A stretch of DNA of 64,000 bases from the NCBI GenBank assembly GCA_944325005.1, contig CALUYO010000007.1:21623-85622 (forward strand). Direction: 5' to 3'. A model generated the notes under the pieces. The model searched no databases, was not told the origin of the DNA, and saw nothing but the letters and a program-made list of their open reading frames with translations. Positions 45,450 through 54,272 of this stretch are shown piece after piece. The position numbers and the translations under genes are program-made. Source of the stretch: Candidatus Gastranaerophilales bacterium (GTDB lineage Bacteria > Cyanobacteriota > Vampirovibrionia > Gastranaerophilales > Gastranaerophilaceae). Within the stretch, counting starts at the first letter, position 1. The number at the start of each line of letters is the position of its first letter.

Positions 45450-46165
45450 ATGAATAACAAAGCGTCAAAGGTTGCCCCCCCCCCGAAAAACTAGCGCCGG
45501 GAGAATGGTTTAGTGCATTTACTCTTGCAGAAGTTTTAATTACACTGGGGATTATTGGGGTAGTAGCAGCTTTGACTATGCCCTCAATTGTTGCAAATTA
45601 TAAAAAACAGGAAACTGTTTCTCGCTTAAAAAAGGCTTACACTATTGCTAATCAGACATTTATGATGTCACAGCTTGATAACGGAGAATATGATACATGG
45701 GATACAAGAATATCAGGTGTAGAATATATAAATAAATATTTTCTGCCTTATTTTAATGTTGTAAAAGTTTGTGAAAACCCGCAAGACTGCGGTTATTCCA
45801 GTACACGGCCTTTTAAAAATTTGAATGCAGAACAAAATAATACCATGACCTTAGCAAAAGATAGAAGAATTCCTTTTTTAACAGCTGACGGAATCGTATA
45901 CATTTTTTCAACACTATCAGGAGATGAGATGTTAACTGATCACAATTTATATATAGATATAAACAGCGGGAAAGGTCCAAATATGTTTGGGAAAGATGTA
46001 TTCACCTTTAAGAGGCTGAACGAGAAAGGAATTTTACCTGTTGGTTATGAGTTGACAGATGCCGAAATCAAACAAAATTGTTCAAAGACTGCCACTTCAG
46101 GGACAGCTTGTGCAGCCAAAATAATGAGAGACGGGTGGCAGATTTTAGATGATTATCCATTTTAA
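45450..46165 (+). CDS. Prepilin-type protein, phase-variable, frame broken (OFF at C10)
   Basis: The only + strand member. ATG 45450 with a GGAGG site reads MNNKASKVAPPPKN and stops at 45492-45494. With C11 the frame continues through EKLAPGEWFSA|FTLAEVLITLG into an intact pilin of about 215 residues. The residue before the cleavage site would be Ala rather than Gly, which may slow processing. The mature domain has INSGKGPNMFGKDVF, the same block as the other prepilins, but a different C-terminus (KIMRDGWQILDDYPF). Here the tract codes for prolines, since the coding strand carries C. Confidence 0.78.
45475..45484. repeat. C10 homopolymer tract (OFF)
   Basis: Ten cytosines flanked by G. C11 would restore the prepilin frame. 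Confidence 0.9.
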
Positions 46166-46169
46166 ACTA

Positions 46170-46198
46170 TTGCCCAAATAATAATCTTGTTTTATGCT
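46170..46198 (+). promoter_or_regulatory. Promoter of recN, probable leaderless start
   Basis: TTGCCC, 17-bp spacer, TATGCT, 6 bases, ATG at 46205. Confidence 0.5.
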
Positions 46199-46204
46199 AT
46201 AGAT

Positions 46205-47857
46205 ATGATAAAACAGCTCAGAATAAAAGATTATATTTTAATTGACGAACTCACCGCAAATTTTGACACCGGTTTAAATGTAATAACCGGTGAGACCGGG
46301 GCGGGGAAAAGTATTCTAATTAACGCAATTGATATAGCTTTTGCACCAAGGGTCTCAAAGGATGTAATAAAACATGACAAAGAAAAAGCTCTGATTGAAC
46401 TTGTTATAGAAAATACAAAACATGACTTAACCCGGTTGTTTGAAGAAAACGGAGTCGATAATAACGGATCAGAAATTGTTTTGACAAAAGAAATTACACA
46501 AAATGGCGTCCGCTCAAGAGTAAATGGAACACTTGTCAATCAGGAATTTATCAGACAGTTAAAAGCTTATTTTCTTGATATACACTCACAACACCAGACT
46601 TATGCTTTTATGCAGCCAAAATATCATATTAATTTACTTGATAATTATGCAAAAGAATCTTACGGACAAAAATTGGAAGCGTACAGAGAAAGATTTAAAG
46701 AATATCAACATCTTCAATCAAAACTTGAAACACTCAAAAACGCCTCTGATATGACAGAAAACCAGATAGAATTTCTTAAGTTTCAAATAGATGAAATAGA
46801 CAGCGCAAATATTAAAAGTCCGTCAGAAGATGAAGAATTAAATTCTGAACTGGAAGTCTTAGAAAATGCAGAAAAGTTAAAAGAACTTACAGGCTCGGCT
46901 TACTGGGCAATTAACGGTGACGACGGTTCTATTATGGAAGCGCTGGGCAAAATTAAACAAAATGTTTCAAAAGCCGCGGGAATGGACAAAAATCTTGAAG
47001 ATCTTGAAAGTAATTTGCTTGATGCAATCGAGAAATTAAAAGATGCCGGAAGTGAATTAAGAGAATACAGCCAGAATCTCGATAACGATACGGAAAGACT
47101 TAACGAAATTCAGGAAAGACTTTATCTTCTTGATAAACTTAAACACAAATACGGAGGAACACTTGAAGCTGTTCTTGAAACATTTGATAAATTATCACAA
47201 GAATTAAACTCAATAGAATTTTCAACACAAAATATTGAAGAACTGGAAGCCCAAATCGAAAAAACAAGGAAAGAATTAGAACACATAGCTTCAGAAATCA
47301 GCGAAAACAGAAAAAATTACGCACAGGTTCTATCAGTACTAATTCAGGAAAAATTGGAAAAATTGGAGCTTCCCAAAGCAAGATTTGAAATTTCTGTTCA
47401 GTCGAAAGAATTAAGTTCTGACGGAATTGATAACGTTGAATTTTTAATTTCTACAAACGTATCAGAAGATTTAAAACCGCTCGCAAAAGTAGCCTCCGGT
47501 GGTGAAATTTCCCGCGTAATGCTTGCAATAAAATCAATTTTTGCGCAGAGTGATGATATAAATACCGTAATTTTTGATGAAATTGATACAGGTATTTCAG
47601 GGAAAGCATCGCAAAGCGTTGCGGATGAAATTGTTGAACTTTCAAAATATCACCAGATTATATTAATCACACACCAGCCCATAATCGCCTCTAAAGCAAA
47701 TAAACACTTCTACGTAAGAAAATCACAAAGTGACGAAACAAAAGTAGAAGTGTATGTTCTGACAGGTGAAAACAGGATTAAGGCACTGGCAGAGCTTGCT
47801 GGCGGAGAGATTAACGAACAGTCCATAGAATTTGCAAAATCATTAATCAGCGTATAA
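46205..47857 (+). CDS. recN: DNA repair protein RecN
   Basis: 550 residues from ATG 46205 (MIKQLRIKDYILIDEL). SMC-like ATPase: Walker A GETGAGKSILINAI, central coiled coil of about 300 residues, ABC signature VASGGEISRVMLAIKS, Walker B TVIFDEIDTGISG. Acts in double-strand break repair. A start 6 codons earlier is possible but lies between the -10 box and this ATG. Confidence 0.94.
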   Translation: MIKQLRIKDYILIDELTANFDTGLNVITGETGAGKSILINAIDIAFAPRVSKDVIKHDKEKALIELVIENTKHDLTRLFEENGVDNNGSEIVLTKEITQNGVRSRVNGTLVNQEFIRQLKAYFLDIHSQHQTYAFMQPKYHINLLDNYAKESYGQKLEAYRERFKEYQHLQSKLETLKNASDMTENQIEFLKFQIDEIDSANIKSPSEDEELNSELEVLENAEKLKELTGSAYWAINGDDGSIMEALGKIKQNVSKAAGMDKNLEDLESNLLDAIEKLKDAGSELREYSQNLDNDTERLNEIQERLYLLDKLKHKYGGTLEAVLETFDKLSQELNSIEFSTQNIEELEAQIEKTRKELEHIASEISENRKNYAQVLSVLIQEKLEKLELPKARFEISVQSKELSSDGIDNVEFLISTNVSEDLKPLAKVASGGEISRVMLAIKSIFAQSDDINTVIFDEIDTGISGKASQSVADEIVELSKYHQIILITHQPIIASKANKHFYVRKSQSDETKVEVYVLTGENRIKALAELAGGEINEQSIEFAKSLISV

Positions 47858-48689
47858 AAACATTATAGTCAAATGTAAATTCAATCTGTACAAATCCGTT
47901 TTTACTCAACTCTTTTGGGAGTTTTGGCAACGGTGAAGATTTTTTCAACGCAACTATTACGGAGTTATCTAATTCGGCATTTCCTGATGATTGTTTTATT
48001 TTAATATCTTTAACTGTACCATCTGTTTGTACAATGAAAGATACAATAATTTTTGAAGTTTTATCATAAGCCGGCGCATCCCAATTACTTTTTATTTTTC
48101 TCTCAATATTATTAATGTAGATGACAGAAGGCTGTTTATCATATGGTAGAGGAAGTTTGTCCAAATAATAAGAACCAATATTAGAAATCATTACTCCGGA
48201 GATTAAAGCAATCCAAAGCAGAATTTGATTTTTTTTCGTCGAATTTTTTGGAAGAAAATTTTCAAACTGAGTAAAAAAATCAGCGGTATTGGCAACACCT
48301 CCCGCATTAAATTTTTCATTATTAATTGTTTTAACTATTAGCGCGTTACCGACAGCACTCCAATCTTTCACATCACTAAAATTGATAGAGCGTACAATAC
48401 TTTTACTCGTAAAAATTATTCTTTTATTAGTCAAATAAAAGTTATTATCTATATAAAGATGGAACCAAAATATAAAAATAGCTTCAAGAGCAAAAATAAA
48501 CGGCCAAATCAAATAATTATAAAAGAGCCAATCCCATAATGATTTCATTTCGGGTTTATTTATAGTCAAGAAAATACCACTAAAAATTATAAATAAAGCA
48601 ATAAACAAGACCAATATAAACAGCAGTTTATTTTTCTTTGTTACAAGCAGTATATTTTCATCAGAATCTGTTTGAAATTTAACTTTCAC
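47847..48689 (-). CDS. PH-like membrane protein with TonB C-terminal domain
   Basis: About 281 residues from GTG 48689. Two membrane helices (FILVLFIALFIIFSGIFL; WPFIFALEAIFIFWFHLYI), then a bacterial PH-like strand pattern (FYLTNKRIIFTSKSIVRSINFSDV), a further helix, and a C-terminal TonB/TolA-like domain (IIVSFIVQTDGTVKDIKIKQ, SSGNAELDNSVIVALKKSSPLP). The combination is unusual. The start is chosen because TTGACA-17-TATAAT lies 7 bases upstream and a terminator lies just beyond; longer frames would cross the terminator. The 3' end overlaps recN by 11 bases. Partners are unknown. Confidence 0.7.
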   Translation of the reverse strand: MKVKFQTDSDENILLVTKKNKLLFILVLFIALFIIFSGIFLTINKPEMKSLWDWLFYNYLIWPFIFALEAIFIFWFHLYIDNNFYLTNKRIIFTSKSIVRSINFSDVKDWSAVGNALIVKTINNEKFNAGGVANTADFFTQFENFLPKNSTKKNQILLWIALISGVMISNIGSYYLDKLPLPYDKQPSVIYINNIERKIKSNWDAPAYDKTSKIIVSFIVQTDGTVKDIKIKQSSGNAELDNSVIVALKKSSPLPKLPKELSKNGFVQIEFTFDYNVFIR

Positions 48690-48696
48690 ATAAATA

Positions 48697-48725
48697 ATTA
48701 TATACACTGTCGCAGCTACTGTCAA
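48697..48725 (-). promoter_or_regulatory. Consensus promoter of the TonB-C gene, near-leaderless
   Basis: Minus strand TTGACA, 17-bp spacer, TATAAT, 7 bases, GTG. Confidence 0.7.
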
Positions 48726-48726
48726 T

Positions 48727-48765
48727 AAAAAAGCACACCTGAATTTCAAATTCGATGTGCTTTGA
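48727..48765 (-). terminator. Terminator of the sigma factor gene
   Basis: Minus strand AAAGCACATC/GGTGTGCTTTTTT with inner pairing AATTTGAAATT. Confidence 0.75.
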
Positions 48766-48793
48766 AATTATTACTGATAGAATTAATGCATTC

Positions 48794-49762
48794 CTAATCT
48801 TCAATAAAATCGCGGAAATGTTGTAATTCCTTCCTCTCTCTGATTTTCGATAATGCGGAATCCTCAAGCTGCCTTATTCTCTCTTTTGAATACCCCATTA
48901 TCTCACCTAACTGTTCGAGAGTTTTCGGCATCTCACCGTTAATCCCGAAACGACAGGTTATAATCTTTTTTTCCCTTTCTGACAAAGTTGTAAGTAAATC
49001 TTCTATACTTCCTTTTAATGCGTTATTTTTTGTTTGAACCTCCGGAGAGCGGTAAGACTTATCCTCAATATAATCCCCTATATTCAAATCGTCAGTAACG
49101 GGGGTTTCAAGACTTATAGGCTCTTTTATTATTGACTTTTTTATTGTCAAAAGCTGTTTTGGAGTAATCTCAAGCTTTTGCGCAATCTCAAAATCTGTAG
49201 GTTCTCTTCCGAGTTCAAAAGACAGAGTTGTGTAAGCTCTTTTAAATTTTCTGATTTTATCAGTCATGTGAACAGGAATGCGTATTGTACGCGAATTATT
49301 GGAAATAGCCCTTATAATCGTCTGTTTTATCCACCATGTTGCATAAGTCGAAAATTTAAAATTCTTTGAATAATCAAATTTTTCAGCAGCCTTTATAAGC
49401 CCCAGAGAGCCTTCCTGCACCAAATCCATAAAAAGAACTCCCTGACCAATATATTTTTTTGCAATACTTACGACAAGGCGCAAATTTGCCTGAACAAGTT
49501 TTCGCTTTGCAATTTCAGCCTGAGATTTTTTCCCCTCTTTAATTTGTTTTCCCAGAGCTTTTTCTTCTTGAGAATTTAATAATTTAACTTTTCCGATATC
49601 TTTTAAATACATCTGTAGAATATCATCATCATTTGAGATAGAATTAAAAGTTCTCGGTTCTTCAATATCACTATCATCAAGTTCAATAAATTCAGCATCT
49701 TCCTGATATTCAGGTTTTAAATCTTTGTATAAATCTTCCTCCAAATATTTTGTAACAGCCAT
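48794..49762 (-). CDS. RNA polymerase sigma factor, sigma-70 group 1/2 (RpoD/SigA-like)
   Basis: 322 residues. Region 1.2 ([18 protein letters not shown]), region 2 ([60 protein letters not shown]), region 3 and region 4 ([28 protein letters not shown]). Short for a primary sigma factor, and region 4.2 has [20 protein letters not shown] rather than the usual TLEEIG...TRERIRQIE, so a group 2 paralogue is possible. GAGGAATTTAA precedes the ATG. Confidence 0.88.
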   Translation of the reverse strand: MAVTKYLEEDLYKDLKPEYQEDAEFIELDDSDIEEPRTFNSISNDDDILQMYLKDIGKVKLLNSQEEKALGKQIKEGKKSQAEIAKRKLVQANLRLVVSIAKKYIGQGVLFMDLVQEGSLGLIKAAEKFDYSKNFKFSTYATWWIKQTIIRAISNNSRTIRIPVHMTDKIRKFKRAYTTLSFELGREPTDFEIAQKLEITPKQLLTIKKSIIKEPISLETPVTDDLNIGDYIEDKSYRSPEVQTKNNALKGSIEDLLTTLSEREKKIITCRFGINGEMPKTLEQLGEIMGYSKERIRQLEDSALSKIRERKELQHFRDFIED

Positions 49763-49861
49763 TTAAATTCCTCATCTTCTACAAATTGTCACACTTTTTA
49801 ATATCAATGACGCAGTTAGATTAATTTTGTTTCATCGGTGTTTTTGTGTAAAATATAAATT

Positions 49862-51013
49862 ATGGGAATTGTAAATGAAAAAGATTTTATAGAACGCGTA
49901 AAAAAATTATCTGAAACATCTTTCAAACCTGGAGAAAGAAAAGATATGAATATCATTGATTCACATGATTTCAGATATCTGGAATCAGGAGAATTCAAAG
50001 CTAATTTACATATTCATACGCAATATTCTGACGGGGAAATGACTGTCAAAGAACTTTTAAAAAACGCTCAACAAATTACCGAGAAAAATCATGATTTTTT
50101 AATTGCCCTGACAGATCATGACACGATTGACGGCTGTAAAGAAGCAGAAAAACTAATTGATGAATTTCCGGACGTCAACATCTGTTTCGGTGTTGAAATA
50201 TCAACAGTTGGAATTAATTTTCCCAAGCAAACAAAACCTGTACAAATTCATCTGCTTGTTTACGGAATTAATCCCGCTGATGAAAAATTAAATAATTACT
50301 TACAAACTAAAAGAGAACAGAAGCTACATCTTGCGAATACAACTATTCAGAAATTAAATGAAGTGCTCCCTGATTATAATTTTAGTATTGAAGAAGCCTC
50401 AAAATGCCATATTATGATTGCTAAAGGACAGGATGAAGTTGCCCACCCATTAAAAAAATACACATCAGGCAAAATTCTGTTGAACTACTATTTACCTGAT
50501 GCAGAATTTGCATACGATAAACCAATAAAAAAATTCAAATATCTTTTCAAAGGCAAAGAACCGTATTACATAACCTATAAAAAAGCCCTTGAAATGTATA
50601 TCGGACATGATTTGCCGGAAATACCTGATTACATAGAAAAACAAATCATGACCGCAAGAGAAATATACCTCCAAGCTCATCCATCAATCGGGAAAATGCT
50701 TGAACCTTTTTCATCCTTTGAAGATGCTGTTGAATTTGTGTCAACACTTGATTTCGGTGTTATGTCTATTGCACATCCTGCAAGAACAAAGGCATACTGC
50801 CCTGAATTTTATACATATCTTTTTGAACATTTCAAAAAATACGGGAAAGATAAAGCTTTATTTTACGAAGGCTGTTATCAGTCCTATGAAGGCGACTATT
50901 ATCAAAAATGGCAGACAAAAATTGAAGAAGCAGCTTCAAAATTTAACTTAATAAAAACAGGCGGACTTGATTCGCATGGAACAAATATTGTAACAAGATG
51001 CCCTTATTCTTAA
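49862..51013 (+). CDS. PHP-domain metal-dependent phosphoesterase
   Basis: 383 residues. PHP motifs: NLHIHTQYSDGEMT (motif I), ALTDHDTIDG (II), GVEIST (III), SIAHPARTK (near motif IV) and a terminal GGLDSHG. Family members hydrolyse nucleoside or sugar phosphates. TAAAAT lies 7 bases before the ATG without a ribosome site. The end overlaps the next small gene's upstream region. Confidence 0.82.
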   Translation: MGIVNEKDFIERVKKLSETSFKPGERKDMNIIDSHDFRYLESGEFKANLHIHTQYSDGEMTVKELLKNAQQITEKNHDFLIALTDHDTIDGCKEAEKLIDEFPDVNICFGVEISTVGINFPKQTKPVQIHLLVYGINPADEKLNNYLQTKREQKLHLANTTIQKLNEVLPDYNFSIEEASKCHIMIAKGQDEVAHPLKKYTSGKILLNYYLPDAEFAYDKPIKKFKYLFKGKEPYYITYKKALEMYIGHDLPEIPDYIEKQIMTAREIYLQAHPSIGKMLEPFSSFEDAVEFVSTLDFGVMSIAHPARTKAYCPEFYTYLFEHFKKYGKDKALFYEGCYQSYEGDYYQKWQTKIEEAASKFNLIKTGGLDSHGTNIVTRCPYS

Positions 51014-51030
51014 AAAATAAAGAGGAAATG

Positions 51031-51435
51031 ATGATTAAAAAATTTTTAATATTTATACTACTTTTAACTGCTCCTGCAGTATTCGCAGAAGAAGGTTACA
51101 TCAGTCCCGAAAGCTATGCGGTAAATGAAGCAGATTTAATTGATTATATTGATGTCCCGCCGCCTCAGCGTCCGAACATCGACAACCTTGATAAGCCTGT
51201 GAAAATAAAAAAACAAAAAGAAAGAAAAGTAAAAGAGGAAAAACAAAAACCTTACAAAAGAGGTATTGTTTATCATATTGCAAAATGGTGGACAGACGCA
51301 AGATACAAACGAGAAGAACCTCATCATGGCACAAAACATGAAATAAAAGTTAAACAGCGTATGGAATATGAAAAACAGCTTCTTGAAAAACAGCAAGAGG
51401 CAGAAGAAGAACAGATCGAAAAGAATGAGTTATAA
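51031..51435 (+). CDS. Small exported, lysine-rich hypothetical protein
   Basis: 134 residues from ATG 51031. Signal peptide MIKKFLIFILLLTAPAVFA with cleavage near AFA|EE; AGAGG lies 5 bases upstream. The mature part is highly charged: PPPQRP, a Lys/Glu run (KKQKERKVKEEKQK) and a C-terminal coiled-coil-like stretch rich in Glu and Gln. Family not recognised. Confidence 0.65.
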   Translation: MIKKFLIFILLLTAPAVFAEEGYISPESYAVNEADLIDYIDVPPPQRPNIDNLDKPVKIKKQKERKVKEEKQKPYKRGIVYHIAKWWTDARYKREEPHHGTKHEIKVKQRMEYEKQLLEKQQEAEEEQIEKNEL

Positions 51436-51461
51436 TTATAAGAAAACATTAAAATAAACTG

Positions 51462-51490
51462 TTGACAATCAATTTTGTTTCATGTATTAT
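51462..51490 (+). promoter_or_regulatory. Promoter of tRNA-Val
   Basis: TTGACA, 17-bp spacer, TATTAT, 13 bases before the tRNA. Confidence 0.8.
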
Positions 51491-51503
51491 TAATTTTGCG
51501 AAA

Positions 51504-51579
51504 GGGCGTTTAGCTCAGTTGGTAGAGCGCCTCCCTTACAAGGAGGATGTCAGAAGTTCGAGTCTTCTAACGCCCACCA
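51504..51579 (+). tRNA. tRNA-Val (TAC anticodon)
   Basis: Acceptor GGGCGTT/AACGCCC, D-arm AGCTCAGTTGGTAGAGC, anticodon loop CTTACAA between CCTCC and GGAGG, T-arm GTTCGAGTC, encoded CCA end. Confidence 0.96.
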
Positions 51580-51587
51580 TTTTTAAG

Positions 51588-51613
51588 AAGAGCCAAAAAG
51601 GCTCTTTTTTTGT
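51588..51613 (+). terminator. Terminator after tRNA-Val
   Basis: AAGAGCC/GGCTCTT stem and T run. Confidence 0.8.
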
Positions 51614-51616
51614 ATT

Positions 51617-52963
51617 ATGAATATAAATGATGAATTCGTTGTAAAAATTGATAAATTATCAAATCTCGGGACCGGAATTGCAAGAATAGACGGGCAGGTT
51701 GTGTTTGTCGAAAATGCATGTCCGGAAGATGAACTTAAAATAAAAATAACTAAGGTTAATAAAAATTTTTCAAATGCAAAAGTTATTGAAATAATTACTC
51801 CATCGTCTTACAGAATAAAACCTTTCTGCCCTATGCAAAATGTATGCGGTTCATGTCAGTTGCAATTTATAGATTATGATTACCAGCTTGCGCTGAAAAA
51901 ACAAATTGTTGAAGATGCGATGAGAACAATAGGACACATTGATACATCTGTTAACAATCCGGTACCAAGCCCTGAAATAAAAGGGTTCAGACATAAAATT
52001 CAATGTCCCGTATCACAGACTAAAGTTTCAAAAAAAATTCTTGCAGGATACTATAAACCCCATTCGCATGAAATTGTTAATATCAAATACTGCCCGATAC
52101 AGCCTGAAATTTGTGATAAAGTTATTGATTTTATAAGAAATAAAGCTCCGGAATTTGGCATTACAGGATACAATGAACAGAGGCTTTCAGGGGATTTAAA
52201 ACATATTGTTATAAGAAGTTCTGCAGACAACGGCAAACTTCTCGTTATTCTTGTTATTAACGGGATAAAAATAACCGATAATTTCACAACCCTTGCAAAA
52301 GAAATATATGATGCGTTTGAAGATGTAAACGGGGTTTGCATCAATTTCAACAATAAAAAAACAAACGTAATTTTAGGGAACAAAACACAATGTGTTTGCG
52401 GACATGATTTTATTTATGAAAAAATCCTAAATAAGACTTTCAAAATAGGGGCTTCAACATTCTTTCAAGTTAACCCCAAAAGCGCTGAAAATATTTTCAA
52501 ATACGTAAAAAAAGAAATTTCAAAAGAAAATAACCCGTCTGTACTTGATGCATACGCAGGAATTGCAACATTCGGAATTGTAGTTAGCGATGCCGCAGGT
52601 AAAGTTGTAAGTGTTGAAGAAAATAAAGAATCAATAGAAAAAGCCAAAGAAGTTTTAGAACTGAACGGAATAAAAAATGTCGAATTACACACCGCAGATA
52701 CAACAAAGTATCTTAAGTCAATAAAGAAAAAATTTGACATAACAATTCTTGACCCGCCACGAAAGGGATGTACAGAAGAAGCTCTGGACGAAGCTTTAAA
52801 ACATACAAAAAAGAAAATTATTTATGTAAGCTGTAATCCTGCAACACTTGCCAGAGATTTGAAATATTTACAAGAGAAAGGATGCACTATTGAAAGTATA
52901 CAGCCTTTTGACATGTTTTGCCATACTTACCATATAGAAAATGTTGCGATTATTAATCTGTAG
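51617..52963 (+). CDS. 23S rRNA (uracil-5-)-methyltransferase, RumA/RlmCD-like
   Basis: 448 residues: N-terminal TRAM domain (about 1-55), [4Fe-4S] cysteines CPMQNVCGSCQLQF and a later Cys, FFQVNPKSAENIF, SAM motif VLDAYAGIATFGI (Ala where Gly/Cys are usual) and the catalytic YVSCNPATLARDL. Methylates U747 and/or U1939 of 23S rRNA. The ATG lies within 4 bases of the tRNA-Val terminator tail and has no ribosome site, so the transcript start is unclear. Confidence 0.9.
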   Translation: MNINDEFVVKIDKLSNLGTGIARIDGQVVFVENACPEDELKIKITKVNKNFSNAKVIEIITPSSYRIKPFCPMQNVCGSCQLQFIDYDYQLALKKQIVEDAMRTIGHIDTSVNNPVPSPEIKGFRHKIQCPVSQTKVSKKILAGYYKPHSHEIVNIKYCPIQPEICDKVIDFIRNKAPEFGITGYNEQRLSGDLKHIVIRSSADNGKLLVILVINGIKITDNFTTLAKEIYDAFEDVNGVCINFNNKKTNVILGNKTQCVCGHDFIYEKILNKTFKIGASTFFQVNPKSAENIFKYVKKEISKENNPSVLDAYAGIATFGIVVSDAAGKVVSVEENKESIEKAKEVLELNGIKNVELHTADTTKYLKSIKKKFDITILDPPRKGCTEEALDEALKHTKKKIIYVSCNPATLARDLKYLQEKGCTIESIQPFDMFCHTYHIENVAIINL

Positions 52964-54074
52964 GTTTATATAATTCCATAACCTGACGTAAATTTTGTTC
53001 TATCGCATCAAGCTTCTTATAACTTTCTGTTTGTTTGAAAGTTGGTCTTGAACGTTTGCTAGGCGGTGTAGCATTAAATTTACCAAGGTATAAAGTTTTC
53101 AGAGATTTGAACAGATTATCTGCAGATTCAATATCCTCTTTTGAGAATGTAATTTGAGAGGCTTTGGCAGTTCCAAATTTATCTCGCGCTTTTGCATCGG
53201 CATATAGTCTTTTTGTAAGCCCATGGAATATTTTTTTAATACCTTTAACAATCTGCTTTGCACCATCATCATTTGTAATTTTGGCAGTATCATACATTCT
53301 GAAATTTTCAAAAACTAATTCATGTTCTTTATTTTTAATTGCAGCGTAGTTTGGCCCAGGTAGAAAGAGCAATTCATAAAGATTTCCATTTTTTTCAAAA
53401 CGCATTTGAACATCTTCATACCCCGACGGAACAGCATTATCTCCGAATCTTACATCTATATCATCAACCATTTTCGGGATACCATTTTTATCTAAAATAA
53501 TGTTTCCATTCTTATCCTCTGCAAAAGTTTTTGCGACTTTATAACCTTTTTTTTGCATAGCTTCCACTACTTTTACATAATTTTTATCAGCATCAGGCAG
53601 AAAAATAGTTCCGCGAACACCATCACGAATTACTCCGGAATAACCTCGCTCAGAGTACTGCTCTGTCCTTCTGGCCAGTTTATCAAGAATAGATTTAAGT
53701 TCTTTTGTCGAACTTTTATTTATTTCACGATGAAAAAAAGCCTCCGGAATTGACTGTGCAACCTCTTCCAAATCATTCATATACTGCGTTGCAAGCTGCT
53801 TGTTTTTAGAAACAAGAAAATCACCAAGACGATTTCTGGTATCAGTTTTTTTTCTTGTATTTTTTCTCTCAGATATTTGAAGCGGAGCCTCAGACGAAAC
53901 AAAAGTATCTTTTTTAGGTACACGTTCAAACTGGGAAGCTGCCCCCCCCCCGAATTTTTTTCGGGATTTTCTGGTTACACCATTGACCGCCCCTTCAACT
54001 ACATTTTGCAATTTTGGTTTTGTTGGCGGTACTTTCCCTAATCCGTTTAAGACTTTTTGACTTAATTTCATCAT
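52953..54074 (-). CDS. Tract-bearing protein with possible RelA/SpoT-like nucleotidyltransferase fold (ON at C10)
   Basis: 373 residues, no signal peptide, basic N-terminus of about 90 residues. Glycines 42-44 are encoded by a G10 run, in frame at this length; one base more or less would truncate it near residue 50. Residues about 135-260 are reminiscent of RelA/SpoT-type synthetases: IRDGVRGTIFLPDADKNYVK, a charged strand, VPSGYEDVQMRF and YELLFLPGPNYAAIKNKEHE. Catalytic residues cannot be confirmed by eye. It converges with rlmCD, overlapping by 11 bases. Not a pilin. Toxin, effector or signalling enzyme are all open. Confidence 0.6.
   Translation of the reverse strand: MMKLSQKVLNGLGKVPPTKPKLQNVVEGAVNGVTRKSRKKFGGGAASQFERVPKKDTFVSSEAPLQISERKNTRKKTDTRNRLGDFLVSKNKQLATQYMNDLEEVAQSIPEAFFHREINKSSTKELKSILDKLARRTEQYSERGYSGVIRDGVRGTIFLPDADKNYVKVVEAMQKKGYKVAKTFAEDKNGNIILDKNGIPKMVDDIDVRFGDNAVPSGYEDVQMRFEKNGNLYELLFLPGPNYAAIKNKEHELVFENFRMYDTAKITNDDGAKQIVKGIKKIFHGLTKRLYADAKARDKFGTAKASQITFSKEDIESADNLFKSLKTLYLGKFNATPPSKRSRPTFKQTESYKKLDAIEQNLRQVMELYKPTD
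53942..53951. repeat. C10 homopolymer tract (ON)
   Basis: Ten cytosines flanked by G, coding for Gly42-Gly44 plus the first base of Ala45 in the protein at 52953-54074. Confidence 0.9.
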
Positions 54075-54190
54075 TTAATTAATTTCTCCACACATACCTA
54101 TATAAAAACGTATCAAGATGATATATTGCTAATTTAAAGAGAAATATTACAAAATTGACACAAGAGCGATTATAAATTAGAAATTATTTT

Positions 54191-54219
54191 TTGTCAAAAT
54201 ATTTTGTTTGTATTAAAAT
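54191..54219 (+). promoter_or_regulatory. Promoter of nifJ
   Basis: TTGTCA, 17-bp spacer, TAAAAT; a leader of about 45 bases ends in AAGGAGG before ATG 54273. Confidence 0.6.
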
Positions 54220-54272
54220 TTAAGGGTATAGTTATTTAAGTAATAGCGCATAAAATAAGGAGGTTTGTAATT

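Noticed and set aside
48690..48749. Longer N-terminus for the TonB-C protein starting at 48749
   Set aside because: It would begin within the sigma-factor terminator and run across a consensus promoter; the GTG at 48689 fits the promoter.
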